Part shown: positions 9,317 to 18,592 of the stretch, piece by piece
Layout: every line of letters begins with the position of its first letter
How positions within the stretch are numbered: the first letter of the stretch is position 1
NCBI GenBank assembly: GCA_963780805.1
Contig: CAWADP010000010.1
Location: 124,001 to 188,000, forward strand
Origin: JASHVB01 sp963780805
GTDB taxonomy: Bacteria; Pseudomonadota; Alphaproteobacteria; Acetobacterales; Acetobacteraceae
Length of the DNA: 64,000 nucleotides
Reading direction: 5' to 3'
Program-made: the position numbers and the translations under genes
Notes under the pieces: model-generated
Told to the model about the DNA's origin: nothing
What the model saw: the letters and a program-made list of their open reading frames with translations, nothing else
Databases searched by the model: none

Positions 9317-10630
9317 ATGATCGCAGCCGTCGAACAATCGGCCATGCGCAAAATCTATCTGCGCCTGCTGCCATTCGCTGTTCTTAGCTACTTCCTGGCG
9401 TATATCGACCGCATCAACGGCAGTTTCGCCGGGCTGACGATGCGCGGCGACCTGCACCTGACCGCGACCGAGTTCGGCTTCGCCGTCGGCACGTTCTACT
9501 GGGGCTACTTCATCTTCGAAGTTCCCAGCAACATCGTGCTGGAAAAGATCGGAGCGCGCATCTGGATCGCGCGCATCATGATCACCTGGGGCATCTTTGC
9601 CGCTCTCACCGCGGTGGTCACCGGCACCAAGAGCTTCGCACTGATCCGCTTCCTGCTGGGCTCGGCCGAGGCGGGCTTCTTCCCCGGCATCGTGCTGTAT
9701 TTCACCTATTGGTTCCCGCAGAGCCACCACGCCCGCATCGTCTCCGGCTTCCTGATCGGCCTGCCGGTCGCAGTCGCGCTCGGCGCGCCGGTGTCCACGG
9801 CGTTGCTGGGATTGGACGGTACCTGGGGCCTGCGCGGCTGGCAGTGGCTGTATATCGCCGAAGGCATCCCCACCATCCTGATCGGGCTGGTGACACTCCT
9901 CGTGCTGACCGACAAGCCGGAGCAAGCCCGCTTCCTCACCACGGAAGAAAAATCCTGGCTGATCGCCCGGTTGGCCTCCGAGCGCCAGGCCAAGGAAGCC
10001 ATGCGCAAATTCTCCCTCTGGGAAGGCTTCCTGAATCCCAAAGTCCTACTGCTCGCATTGAACTATTTCGGCATCGTCGTCGCCAGCCTCGGTGTCTTGT
10101 TCTTCGTGCCGCAGATCCTCAAATCCTTCGGCCAACTCAGCAACATGCAGGTCGGCTGGCTCACCATGATCCCCTATATCAGCGGCGGGATCGGCCTGGT
10201 CGTATGGGGCCGCATCTCCGATCGCATGAACGAACGCCGCTGGAATTTGCTTGGTGCCTGCGTCGTTTCCACCATCGGTCTGATCATTGCGGGGATGACG
10301 ATGGGCACGTGGTGGGCGATGGTTGGCTTGTGCATCGCCACCTTCGGGTTCTACGGCTCGAAAGGCCCGTTCTGGTCGATGCCCCCGATGTTGATGACCG
10401 GCACCGCGGCGGCAGCAGCAATTGCGTGGATCAATTCCATTGGGAATCTCGGCGGATTCTTCGGTCCCTGGTATGTCGGCGCGGTGAAGGACGCGACCGG
10501 CAGCTATGCCGGTGGGCTCTACGGCCTCGCCTTCCTGTGCCTGATCTCGTCGGTGGTCTGCGCATTATGGCTGCACATCCCCGACGCCGTTTCCGGTCAG
10601 GCGCAGGCGGCCGGTTCGCTGGCGGATTAG
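9317..10630 (+). CDS. MFS transporter, anion:cation symporter type
   Basis: Twelve-segment major facilitator of 437 residues, closest in pattern to the anion:cation symporter group that imports small organic acids (tartrate, phthalate, hydroxyphenylacetate). Visible signs are 'YFLAYIDRINGSFAGLTM' in helix 1, 'GFAVGTFYWGYFIFEVPSN' in helix 2 and 'RFLLGSAEAGFFPGIVLYFTYWFP' in helices 4-5, a strong match to this group. The central loop carries 'TDKPEQARFLTTEEKSWL', also typical. A GGGAG ribosome-binding site precedes the ATG. Its place between hyuB and the D-aminoacylase suggests it imports the amide or acyl-amino-acid substrate of this cluster, but the substrate is inferred only. Confidence 0.9.
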   Translation: MIAAVEQSAMRKIYLRLLPFAVLSYFLAYIDRINGSFAGLTMRGDLHLTATEFGFAVGTFYWGYFIFEVPSNIVLEKIGARIWIARIMITWGIFAALTAVVTGTKSFALIRFLLGSAEAGFFPGIVLYFTYWFPQSHHARIVSGFLIGLPVAVALGAPVSTALLGLDGTWGLRGWQWLYIAEGIPTILIGLVTLLVLTDKPEQARFLTTEEKSWLIARLASERQAKEAMRKFSLWEGFLNPKVLLLALNYFGIVVASLGVLFFVPQILKSFGQLSNMQVGWLTMIPYISGGIGLVVWGRISDRMNERRWNLLGACVVSTIGLIIAGMTMGTWWAMVGLCIATFGFYGSKGPFWSMPPMLMTGTAAAAAIAWINSIGNLGGFFGPWYVGAVKDATGSYAGGLYGLAFLCLISSVVCALWLHIPDAVSGQAQAAGSLAD

Positions 10631-10717
10631 AACCCGGGCGCCCGGGGCGCCGCCGTATGGACATCGCGGGATCGCCGTGCTGAAGCGCAACTTTCCAGGT
10701 CAGGGAAGCGACGGCAC

Positions 10718-12172
10718 ATGAGCCTGCACTACGACACGATCTTCCGCGATGTCACCGTCTTCGACGGCACCGGTGCCCCACGCTTCACCGCCGGCGTCGG
10801 CGTGACCGGCGACCGCATCGCCGCCGTTGGCGACCTTGGTGCGGCCAGCGCCGATCGGGACATCCCTGCCAGCGGAAAGGCGCTTGCCCCCGGCTTCATC
10901 GATGCCCACACGCATGACGATCGTGCCGTGCTGTGCGGGCCGGAATGCATGCTGTGCAAAATGTCGCAAGGCGTGACCACGGTCGTGGTCGGCAACTGCG
11001 GCATCTCGCTCTCCCCCGTCCGCATGCGCACGCGTCCCGTGCCGCCACTCGATCTGCTCGGCGACGAGTCCTGGTGGACCTTCGACAGCTTCGGCGACTA
11101 TGCCGAACGCCTCGCGCGCGATCCGGCGCCGGTGAACACCTATGCGCTGATCGGCCACATGTCGCTGCGCGTCGAGGCCATGGCCGGCGACACCCAACGC
11201 GCCGCCAGCGACAAGGAAGCCGCGCACATGCAACGCCGCCTCGCCGAGGCGCTGGCGCAAGGCGCGTCCGGCTTCTCCACCGGCCTCTATTACCCGCCCA
11301 ACATGATGGCGCCGACCGACGAGGTGATCGCCGTCGCTGAAGCGTTGCGCGGCGCCGGAGGCCTCTACGTCACGCACATGCGCGACGAGGGTAAGGATGT
11401 ACTGGTGTCGATCGAGGAGACCCTCGACATCGGCCGTGCCGTGAACGTTCCGGTGGTGATCAGCCACCACAAATGCGCGATGCCGGAGAATTACGGCCGC
11501 TCGGTCGAAACGCTGCCGCGTATCGAGGCCGGCGCGCGCCAGCAGCAGGTGGCGTTCGACGTCTATCCCTACCACGCCGGCTCCACGGTGCTGATGCCGC
11601 AGCGGCTGCGGCCGGATGTGCCGGTGCAGGTGACCTGGTCGGTCCCGCACCCTGAAGTCGCCGGCCGAATGCTGGACGACATCGCCCGCGACTGGAACAC
11701 CACCCCGCGCGAGGCCGCCGAGCGCCTGCTCCCTGCCGGCGCGATCTTCTTTCAAATGGATGAGCAGGATGTGCAACGGATCATGCGGCATGAGCTGGCG
11801 ATGATCGGCAGTGATGGATTGCCGCATGACGCGTACCCGCATCCGCGGCTTTGGGGCACGTTCCCACGCGTGCTTGGCCACTATGCGCGCGATCTCGGCT
11901 TGTTCAGCATGGAAGACGCGGTGCGCAAGATGACCGGCCATACCGCCGAAGTATTCGGTCTGACGGACCGCGGCGTGATCCATGTCGGCGCCTTCGCCGA
12001 TCTCGTATTATTCGATCCGGCAACGGTGCGCGACGCGGCCACGTTCGGCGCGCCGACGCTGCCCGCGGAGGGAATACTGGAAACGTGGGTGAACGGCCGC
12101 AGCGCCTATGTCCATGGCTCGGGTGCGACGACAGACCGTGCGGGACGGCTGGTCACACGCAACCGCGGATGA
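10718..12172 (+). CDS. N-acyl-D-amino-acid deacylase (D-aminoacylase)
   Basis: Cytoplasmic amidohydrolase of 484 residues that removes the acyl group from N-acyl-D-amino acids. The residues known to bind zinc in D-aminoacylases can be read: 'GFIDAHTHDD' (two His), the bridging Cys in 'VVVGNCGISLSP', His in 'YVTHMRDEG' and 'VISHHKCAM', and the catalytic Asp in 'MIGSDGLPHDAYPHPR'. The C-terminal beta domain (GVIHVGAFADLVLFDP) is standard. Length matches the family. It follows the MFS gene by 87 bases and precedes an enolase-superfamily enzyme, consistent with a cluster for D-configured or cyclic amides. Confidence 0.92.
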   Translation: MSLHYDTIFRDVTVFDGTGAPRFTAGVGVTGDRIAAVGDLGAASADRDIPASGKALAPGFIDAHTHDDRAVLCGPECMLCKMSQGVTTVVVGNCGISLSPVRMRTRPVPPLDLLGDESWWTFDSFGDYAERLARDPAPVNTYALIGHMSLRVEAMAGDTQRAASDKEAAHMQRRLAEALAQGASGFSTGLYYPPNMMAPTDEVIAVAEALRGAGGLYVTHMRDEGKDVLVSIEETLDIGRAVNVPVVISHHKCAMPENYGRSVETLPRIEAGARQQQVAFDVYPYHAGSTVLMPQRLRPDVPVQVTWSVPHPEVAGRMLDDIARDWNTTPREAAERLLPAGAIFFQMDEQDVQRIMRHELAMIGSDGLPHDAYPHPRLWGTFPRVLGHYARDLGLFSMEDAVRKMTGHTAEVFGLTDRGVIHVGAFADLVLFDPATVRDAATFGAPTLPAEGILETWVNGRSAYVHGSGATTDRAGRLVTRNRG

Positions 12173-12302
12173 TCGGGGCGCCGCTCCAAACGGTCCGAGC
12201 GATCCCATAAGGCGGTAAAGCCTTGTCCCGGACGTGATCCGGGGGCAGCACTTTCCGCCATCTTATCGGCAGCGCACGGCGGCACCAGGGGAGCAACGCC
12301 AC

Positions 12303-13409
12303 ATGAAAATCGCCCGCATCGACGCGTTCCAGGTCCGCTGGTCTCCGGGCGAAAAGCCAGCCCATCACAGCGCCTTCGTGTTGGTGTACACCGACAGCGA
12401 CCTGGTTGGCCTGGGCGAGGCGTCGCCGATGCAAGGCGGCTTGGCATCGCTGGCGATGATCAAGCACCACATTGCGCCGGCACTGCTCGGCCAGGACCCG
12501 CTGGACCACGCCGTGCTTCTGGATCGCATGTTGCACGGCCTGGTGAAGCTCGGGCCGGAGGGCGCGCTGACCGGCGCAATTGCGGCGCTGGACATCGCGT
12601 TGTGGGACGTGAAGGGCAAAGCCACCGGGCTGCCGATCTATAAGCTGATCGGCGGTGCGTGGCGGACCGCGCTGCCGTTCTATGCCTCGATCGGAGGCAA
12701 CGGCGACCGCAGCCTGGACGACGTGCTGCGCGTCGTCGAAGCCCGCCTGAAGGACAAGCCCGCCGCCATCAAGATCCGTTTCGATAACGACCGAACTCTG
12801 CTCGATGCCGACATTCCGGGCGACATCGCCAAGGCGCGGGCGGTGCGCAAACTGGTCGGCGACGCGCTGCCTTTGGCGTTCGATGCCAACAATGGCTACA
12901 CGACCGGTGGCGCGATCCGCGTAGGCCGCGCGCTGGAGGAACTCGGTTACTGGTGGTTCGAGGAGCCGGTGCAGCACTACCACGTCAAGGCGATGGGCGA
13001 GGTCGCCCGCGCGCTGGACATCACCGTATCGGCGGGCGAGCAAACCTACACGCTGCCGGCGCTGGCGGACCTGATCGATGCCGGCGTGCGCATGGTACAG
13101 CCGGACATCGTCAAAATGGGCGGTATCACCGGTCTGCTCCGCTGCGCCGCGCTGGCGCACGCCCATGGCGTGGAGCTGGTGCCGCACCAGACCCAGCCGA
13201 CGATCGGTCACACCGCGAACCTGCACATGCTGGCGGCGCAATTGCACGCAACGAAACCGGCGGAGTGGAATGATCCTTCCACACGCACTCACGCCGTGTT
13301 CGAAAATCCCCCCCGGCCGGTCGACGGGCTTTTTCATGTGCCGGATGGACCGGGGCTGGGGTTGCGGCTGAACGAGGCGGAACTTGCGAAGCGGCGAGTG
13401 GAGGTGTGA
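12303..13409 (+). CDS. Mandelate racemase/muconate lactonizing enzyme family protein
   Basis: Enolase-superfamily enzyme of 368 residues that abstracts a proton next to a carboxylate using Mg2+. The N-terminal capping domain is followed by a TIM barrel with 'AAIKIRFDND' (general-base Lys in a KxR motif), metal ligands in 'LPLAFDANNGY' (Asp), 'WWFEEPVQHY' (Glu) and 'VSAGEQTYTLP' (Glu), then 'VQPDIVKMGGITG' and a His in 'LVPHQTQPTIGHT'. An Asp/His pair on these strands fits the mandelate-racemase subgroup. I used ATG 12303; an upstream ATG at 12234 adds a non-homologous leader. In this cluster it could be a racemase or epimerase, or a sugar-acid dehydratase; the substrate cannot be read from sequence. 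Confidence 0.88.
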   Translation: MKIARIDAFQVRWSPGEKPAHHSAFVLVYTDSDLVGLGEASPMQGGLASLAMIKHHIAPALLGQDPLDHAVLLDRMLHGLVKLGPEGALTGAIAALDIALWDVKGKATGLPIYKLIGGAWRTALPFYASIGGNGDRSLDDVLRVVEARLKDKPAAIKIRFDNDRTLLDADIPGDIAKARAVRKLVGDALPLAFDANNGYTTGGAIRVGRALEELGYWWFEEPVQHYHVKAMGEVARALDITVSAGEQTYTLPALADLIDAGVRMVQPDIVKMGGITGLLRCAALAHAHGVELVPHQTQPTIGHTANLHMLAAQLHATKPAEWNDPSTRTHAVFENPPRPVDGLFHVPDGPGLGLRLNEAELAKRRVEV

Positions 13410-13475
13410 AGACTCGGGCGAGCCCGTTCCGATGGTGCCACACGAGCCTTGTCTGTGCGGCTCGTCTGACCGCGG

Positions 13476-13554
13476 GATTTCACCACGAAGACACGAAGAA
13501 GAATTATCTTCGTGCCGTCGTGCCTTCGTGCCTTCGTGCCTTCGTGGTGAAATC
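13476..13554. repeat. Palindrome with 8-bp tandem repeats (CTTCGTGC type)
   Basis: A perfect 15-bp inverted repeat (13476-13490 against 13540-13554, starting GATTTCACCACGAAG) encloses five tandem copies of an 8-bp unit CTTCGTGS at 13508-13547. It lies between convergent genes and could fold as a terminator. Similar CACGAAGG-type runs are common intergenic repeats in diverse bacteria. There are no unique spacers, so this is not a CRISPR array. Confidence 0.8.
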
Positions 13555-13621
13555 TTGCCTTTGGATAGCGGCGTGCGGCGGGATCGAACGATGTGGGGCA
13601 ATACGCAATCGAGCTCCGGCC

Positions 13622-13995
13622 TCATGCCACTCGTATCGCCACCTTCCCCACATGCTTCTGGCTCTCCAGATGCCGGTACGCATCCTTCGCTTGCTCGAAG
13701 CCGAACACCCGGTCAATCACCGGCACGATCTTGTGCAGTTCGATCGCCCGGTTCATCGCCTCAAACATCTGCCGCGATCCGACGTAGATTCCCCGCAGGA
13801 TCAGCCCCCGCCGCATCGCCGTCGCTGGATTGCGCCGCGGGCGTAACGGCCGGTCACCACCATCAGGTCGCGAAAGTTCAGCGATGCGGCCCGCGTCCGC
13901 ACCAGCACCTGGCCGGGGCCGGGGCGCGGCATCGGGTCTTCCCGCAGCACCAGGCTGTCGATGCCGGCGGGTTTCGGCAGTGTCCAAACTCGCAT
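13622..13995 (-). pseudogene. Zinc-type alcohol dehydrogenase/quinone oxidoreductase scar
   Basis: Two ends of one medium-chain dehydrogenase joined by a deletion. From ATG 13995 the N-terminus reads MRVWTLPKPAGIDSLVL, then 'PGQVLVRTRAASLNFRDLMVV' to about residue 52. Near 13820-13840 the frame changes to the C-terminus: 'RGLILRGIYVGSRQMFEAMN' and 'FGFEQAKDAYRHLESQKHVGK' ending at 13622. The family has about 335 residues; only about 125 codons remain, so about 210, including the NAD(P)-binding fold, are gone. It is adjacent to and in the same direction as the D-2-hydroxyacid dehydrogenase, whose stop is 14 bases upstream of this start. Confidence 0.85.
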
Positions 13996-14009
13996 GACCA
14001 GGGCTCCTG

Positions 14010-14990
14010 TCAGTAGCCGCGTTCGATGTCGAACAAATTGGGCAGAGGCTTGCTGTCGCGCCAGGCAAGCAGGTTCTCGAGGAAGATGTCCAGGCTGCGC
14101 GGATTGTAGGTGTCCGGATCGTCCGCTGACGTATGCGGACTGATCACCAGGTTGGGCGTGGTCCATAGCCGGTGGCCGTGCGGGATCGGCTCCGGCGTGA
14201 ACACATCCAGCACCGCACCTGACAAATAACCTCCGTCCAGCAGGTCGCACAGTGCGTCCTGGTCCAGCAGCTCGCCGCGCCCGATATTCACCAGCCCGGC
14301 GCCCTGCGGCAGCAGCGCCAGCCGCCGCCGGTCCATCAGCCCGCGTGTCGCGGCGGTCAGCGGGCAGGCAAGCAAAATCATGTCGGTGCGCGGCAGCACG
14401 TCATCCAGCCGATCGGTGCCAACCACTGCGACGCAGTCCGCATGTGGCGCGGGATGCGCCCGCACGCCGGTCACCGCCATGCCGAAGCGTGCAGCGTGCG
14501 CGGCAGTCGCGCCGCCGAGCGTGCCAAGCCCCACCACCGTCAGGCGTTTGCCACCCAGCACGGTGCCCCACAATTTGTGCCAGCAGCCGGCACGCTGGTG
14601 GGTCACCATCTCGGGCACGCGGTTGGCCAGCATCAGCACGGCCATGATGCCGAACTCGCCGGACTTCACCGCGTGCGTGCCGCGATTGTTCAGTAGTGCG
14701 ACGCCGGGCGGCAGCCAGTCGAACGGCGCCAGTCCGTCGAGACCCGCATTGGTGACAAGCAACAGCTTCAGGTGCGGGGCAGTACAGGGAAACAGCGCGC
14801 GCACGACGCTGACGTCGCACACCAGCGCCTCGGCATCGAGCATGGCGGCGGCGAAGTCCGCATCGGTTGCGCTGATGGAGACGCTGTGGCCTTGGCCGAT
14901 GTCGGTCGCGCGCGCGACGGCAGCGTCCCACATGGCGCGGGAGAATTCGAACAGTGGGTCGTCGGCCGGGTTCTGGATATGGATGCGCAT
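14010..14990 (-). CDS. D-2-hydroxyacid dehydrogenase, NAD(P)-dependent
   Basis: Reduces 2-keto acids to D-2-hydroxy acids or the reverse (glyoxylate/hydroxypyruvate reductase-like). The 326-residue protein shows the Rossmann motif 'LTVVGLGTLGGATAAHA', 'GAGLVNIGRGELLDQDAL' with the substrate Arg, a Glu within 'FTPEPIPHGHRLW' and the catalytic His in 'NLVISPHTSADDPDTYN'. The N-terminal half is of the short-signature type (LLLVTNAGLDGLAPFDWLPPG). The start MRIHIQNPADDP fits. It was probably transcribed with the dehydrogenase scar downstream. It may process hydroxy acids from the neighbouring catabolic block, by inference. Confidence 0.9.
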   Translation of the reverse strand: MRIHIQNPADDPLFEFSRAMWDAAVARATDIGQGHSVSISATDADFAAAMLDAEALVCDVSVVRALFPCTAPHLKLLLVTNAGLDGLAPFDWLPPGVALLNNRGTHAVKSGEFGIMAVLMLANRVPEMVTHQRAGCWHKLWGTVLGGKRLTVVGLGTLGGATAAHAARFGMAVTGVRAHPAPHADCVAVVGTDRLDDVLPRTDMILLACPLTAATRGLMDRRRLALLPQGAGLVNIGRGELLDQDALCDLLDGGYLSGAVLDVFTPEPIPHGHRLWTTPNLVISPHTSADDPDTYNPRSLDIFLENLLAWRDSKPLPNLFDIERGY

Positions 14991-15038
14991 GCGGCGAAGC
15001 GTGCCATGACGCGGCGCCGGCGGGTAGGTTGCCGCCCG

Positions 15039-15677
15039 ATGATCCCCATCCTGTTCCAGGACCAGCGCTTCGTCGTGCTGGACAAGCCGCCTGGCCTGCT
15101 AGTGCATCCCGGCCCGCGCGGCGGTCCCAGCGTTGAAGCGTTCTTCCCACAATTGTCGCGCCGCAAGGACGGCCCCTGGCTGGTACACCGCCTGGATGCC
15201 GATACCGCCGGCTGCTTGCTCGTCGCCCTGCGCCATGCCGCACTGGTTGCCGCGCAGGCGGAATTCGCCGCCGGCCGCGCCCGCAAGACCTACTGGGCGG
15301 TGGTGCGCGGCGTGCCGTCCGCCGCCGCCGGCACCGTGGATGCGCCGCTGCGCCGCCACACCACGCGCGCCGGCTGGCGCATGGTCAGCGATCCGGCGGG
15401 GCAGCGCGCGGTGACCGACTGGCGGCTGTGCGGCCAGGACAGCGATATCGCCTGGCTGGAGCTGTTTCCCCGCACCGGCCGCACCCACCAGGTGCGCGTG
15501 CACTGCGCTTTGCTCGGCTGCCCCGTCCTTGGTGACCCGTTCTATGGCCCCGCGCCCGGCACGCTGCACCTGCTGTCGCGCGCCATTTCATTGGCGCTCA
15601 AGCCACCGCTCGCCGCCACCGCCGAACCGCCGCCTCACATGCGCGAAGCGCTGGTGCGCTGCGGCTGGAGGCCGTGA
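15039..15677 (+). CDS. RluA-family RNA pseudouridine synthase
   Basis: Converts a uridine in RNA to pseudouridine; which RNA and site cannot be told. The catalytic motif is plain: 'PWLVHRLDADTAGCLLVA' with the Asp of HRLD. Next come 'ARKTYWAVVRGVP' and 'LELFPRTGRTHQVRVHCALLG' with the conserved RTGRTHQ(I/V)R stretch, then 'PVLGDPFYG'. From ATG 15039 the product has 212 residues, without an S4 domain, as in the short RluA-like group. An in-frame ATG at 15006 would add MTRRRRVGCRP; the domain start 'ILFQDQRFVVLDKPPG' supports 15039. It is divergent from the hydroxyacid dehydrogenase with about 50 bases between. Confidence 0.9.
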   Translation: MIPILFQDQRFVVLDKPPGLLVHPGPRGGPSVEAFFPQLSRRKDGPWLVHRLDADTAGCLLVALRHAALVAAQAEFAAGRARKTYWAVVRGVPSAAAGTVDAPLRRHTTRAGWRMVSDPAGQRAVTDWRLCGQDSDIAWLELFPRTGRTHQVRVHCALLGCPVLGDPFYGPAPGTLHLLSRAISLALKPPLAATAEPPPHMREALVRCGWRP

Positions 15678-16126
15678 GGCGCTGCGCGTTCATGCACGGT
15701 TCACCGCTTCACGCCGGCGCAGTTCGCGGCGTTCTCCAAGCCGGGGTCGGAAGGGATGCGCGTGTTGTCGTGACCAGTCGCTGTTGCCGGGGGTTGTACC
15801 GGGCCGGCCGTCGCGGCTGTCGGTTGCCGTTGGTCTCACAAAGACGCAGGCAGCGCAACAAGCTTCACAAAATACAGACCATCAGGGCGGCTGGTATAAA
15901 TCTCGCTCGTCGAAGTGTGTGCCGGAATCCAACTTCGCGGTTCACCCGTGGTTCGTCAATGTTGTGAGACGTCTCGCCACGTCGCGCATCTGCTCGATGT
16001 CCCTCAGGCAGCAGATGAGCCCACGGCAGCGTCTGGTGCGTGCCGGCGCAGCACCCGGGGCTATCGGCAAACGCTTTCTTAACCTTCGTCTGATCCAATG
16101 GCAGCATTCTGCGAGGAATGCCGCCC
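15678..16126. other. Intergenic region before the chemoreceptor gene, with a repeat-arm relative
   Basis: About 450 bases without a gene I can support. At 15835-15875 lies a solo sequence beginning CTCACAAAGA and ending CAAGCTTCACAAA that resembles one arm of the inverted repeat flanking the GxxExxY gene at 43690-44170. Otherwise I see no clear promoter or hairpin. Confidence 0.4.
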
Positions 16127-18532
16127 ATGTTGCGCATCAGGCCGCTGACCATCGGCACCCGGCTGCGGCTATTGCTCACTGCCCTGCTGGCGTTGCTGGT
16201 CGCGGCTCTGGCCGTGCCGACATGGTCGTCCGTGCAGCAGAAACGGCAGGCCGCGCAGGAGGTTGCGGTCGCCCGGGCGGGCCAGGACGTTTTCACCGCC
16301 TTGCAATACCTCCGCCCGGAACGAGGCTCCGTCCAGGCGGCGCTCGGCGCCCCACAGCCTGCCGAAGCTGCCTTCCTGGCGAGCATCGATCGAGGCCGGG
16401 CCAAGGCGGCGCCAGCACTCGACGCAGTCCTGCGCGCCTGCGTGGCACTGCGCTGCGCTGACGACGATCCGCAGCTCGACGGGCTCCGGCAGAGCGCGGC
16501 TGCGCTGCAGGCCGCGCGGCGGGAAGCCGACGCCGCAATCCGCCAGCCGCTTGCCGAGCGTCCCGCTGGCCTGCGCGATGCGTGGTTCAAGACTGCCAGT
16601 GACATGGCCACGCGGCTCGATCGGCTGTCGGCGGCGCTGACCGAACGTGTGCGGCTGGTCGATGGGCCGATCGCCGAGCTGATGGAGCTGAAGCAGCTCG
16701 GCTGGCTGGTGCGCGACACCGCCGGGCTGCAGCGTAACATCTACAGCGACGCTATCAACACCGAGGCCTTGCCGGTAGCGGCGCAGATGCAGATCAGCCT
16801 CGACCAGGGACGGATCGAGGCGGCGTGGGGCGCGTTGCGCGAGCTGACCGCGCGGCATGGGGTCCCGGGTGCTGTGACGGCGGCGGTGCTGGCCGCAAAC
16901 GACACGTGGTTCGGCAACATCGACAAGCTGCGCCGAACCATCCAGGCGACGGTGCTGGCCGGACAGCCACCGCCGGTCTCGCTCACCGATTGGCTGCGGA
17001 TCTCGACGGCAGCCCTCGACAGCCTGATCGCGGTGCCGAATACCGCGGTGGCGGCAGCGGAACTCTATGCCGAGCAACGCGAGACCGACATCGACGCCCG
17101 CCTGCGGCTGCAAGCCGCCTTGCTGGCGCTTGGATTGTCGGTCGGCAGCGGCGGTTTCCTGGTGGTGCAGTGGCGCATCACCGGGCCGATCCAGGCCATC
17201 AGCGTCGCCATGCGACGTCTGGCCGCGCGCGAGATGGACACCGCGATTCCAGATGCGGCGCGCGGCGACGAGATCGGCGAAATGGCCCGCGCGCTCGTAG
17301 TGTTCCGCAATGGCATGATGGAAATGACGCGTCTCGCGGCAGCAAACGAGGCCGAACGCGAGCGCGGCACCGCGGAGAAGCACGCCGCGCTGATCGCCAT
17401 GGCGGAAAAGATCGAGGCGGAGACGCAGGCGGTGCTGAACCATGTGAGTGAGCGGACGGCGGCGCTCGGCACGATCGCCGACGCCATGACCGGCTCGGCC
17501 GAGCGCACCGGCGCGGCTGCCGGCGATGCAGCGCGGGCGGCGGGCGATGCGCTCGGCACCGTGCGCGCGGTTGCGGGCGCCGCCGACGAACTCAGTGCGT
17601 CGATCCGCGAGATCAACGACCAGGTCGGGCGGGCGACCGATGCGGTGGGCCGGGCGGTGCGTGCCGGCGGCGAGACGCGCTGCACGATGCAGGCGCTAAA
17701 CGAGCAGGTCGGCCGCATCGGTTCGGTCGCGGACATGATTGCCGAGATTGCTGCCCGCACCAACTTGCTCGCCCTGAATGCCACCATCGAGGCGGCACGG
17801 GCCGGCGACGCCGGCAAGGGCTTCGCAGTGGTGGCCGGCGAGGTGAAGGCGCTGGCGACGCAGACCGCATCCTCTACCGAGGAGATCACGCGCCACATTG
17901 CCAAAGTGCGGGCCGCCACCGGCAGTTCGGTCGTCGCGGTGCAGCATATCGAGACCTCCATCGCCGAGGTGGAGACCATTGCCTCCTCGATCGCCCGTGC
18001 GCTCGAGCAACAAAGTGCCGCGACTGCCGAGATCGGGCACAATGTGACGCAGACGGCCGATGCGGTCAGCGCGGTAAACGGCCGTGCGAGCGAGGTCTCC
18101 GGCGAAGCAGCAACGAATACGCGCCGCGCGGGGGAGGTGCGCGATACTGCCAGTTTGTTGAACGATACGATTGGCGAGCTGAAGCAAGCGGTGACGCGGA
18201 TCGTGCGTACCTCGACCGGCGACGTGGACCGGCGCCGCACGCCGCGTCATCCGGAGGATCTGGCGTGCGAAGTGTCCGCCGCGCAGGGCACGTCGCATGG
18301 CCGAGCGAGGGATCTGTCCGTACGCGGTGCCTTCATCGATGGCGTCCACGGCCTGGTCGTCGGCAGCAGTGGCAGCCTGCGGCTGGACGGTGTGGGCATG
18401 CCGCTCCGGTTCACGGTGCGGGCATTGGATCAGGGGGGCGGCGTGCACGTGGCGTTCGATTTGGACGCGAGCGCGGAGAACGCGCTGCAACGGCGGATCG
18501 ATTCACTCCCGGGTGTGCGCCACGCCGCCTGA
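16127..18532 (+). CDS. Methyl-accepting chemotaxis protein with C-terminal PilZ domain
   Basis: Membrane chemoreceptor of 801 residues. A first membrane helix (residues about 13-33) and a second (about 325-348) bracket a long sensory domain of helical type. A HAMP-like segment follows, then the signalling hairpin with the conserved tip 'AARTNLLALNATIEAARAGD' near residues 540-560. A PilZ domain occupies about residues 700-785, with 'DRRRTPRHP' (the arginine motif) and 'DLSVRGAFI' (the D-x-S-x-x-G motif) needed to bind c-di-GMP. Chemotaxis signalling may thus respond to c-di-GMP. I prefer ATG 16127 because GAGGA lies 9 bases before it; ATG 16118 is too close to that site. No che genes are adjacent. 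Confidence 0.92.
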   Translation: MLRIRPLTIGTRLRLLLTALLALLVAALAVPTWSSVQQKRQAAQEVAVARAGQDVFTALQYLRPERGSVQAALGAPQPAEAAFLASIDRGRAKAAPALDAVLRACVALRCADDDPQLDGLRQSAAALQAARREADAAIRQPLAERPAGLRDAWFKTASDMATRLDRLSAALTERVRLVDGPIAELMELKQLGWLVRDTAGLQRNIYSDAINTEALPVAAQMQISLDQGRIEAAWGALRELTARHGVPGAVTAAVLAANDTWFGNIDKLRRTIQATVLAGQPPPVSLTDWLRISTAALDSLIAVPNTAVAAAELYAEQRETDIDARLRLQAALLALGLSVGSGGFLVVQWRITGPIQAISVAMRRLAAREMDTAIPDAARGDEIGEMARALVVFRNGMMEMTRLAAANEAERERGTAEKHAALIAMAEKIEAETQAVLNHVSERTAALGTIADAMTGSAERTGAAAGDAARAAGDALGTVRAVAGAADELSASIREINDQVGRATDAVGRAVRAGGETRCTMQALNEQVGRIGSVADMIAEIAARTNLLALNATIEAARAGDAGKGFAVVAGEVKALATQTASSTEEITRHIAKVRAATGSSVVAVQHIETSIAEVETIASSIARALEQQSAATAEIGHNVTQTADAVSAVNGRASEVSGEAATNTRRAGEVRDTASLLNDTIGELKQAVTRIVRTSTGDVDRRRTPRHPEDLACEVSAAQGTSHGRARDLSVRGAFIDGVHGLVVGSSGSLRLDGVGMPLRFTVRALDQGGGVHVAFDLDASAENALQRRIDSLPGVRHAA

Positions 18533-18592
18533 GGCTTTGAGTCTGGGCGCCATCGCCCTACGCTCCCTGCTGGCCCTGAAGGGAGCGTCTTG

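Noticed and set aside
13508..13547. Regular 8-bp repeats as a CRISPR array
   Set aside because: Units are directly adjacent with no unique spacers and there are no cas genes.
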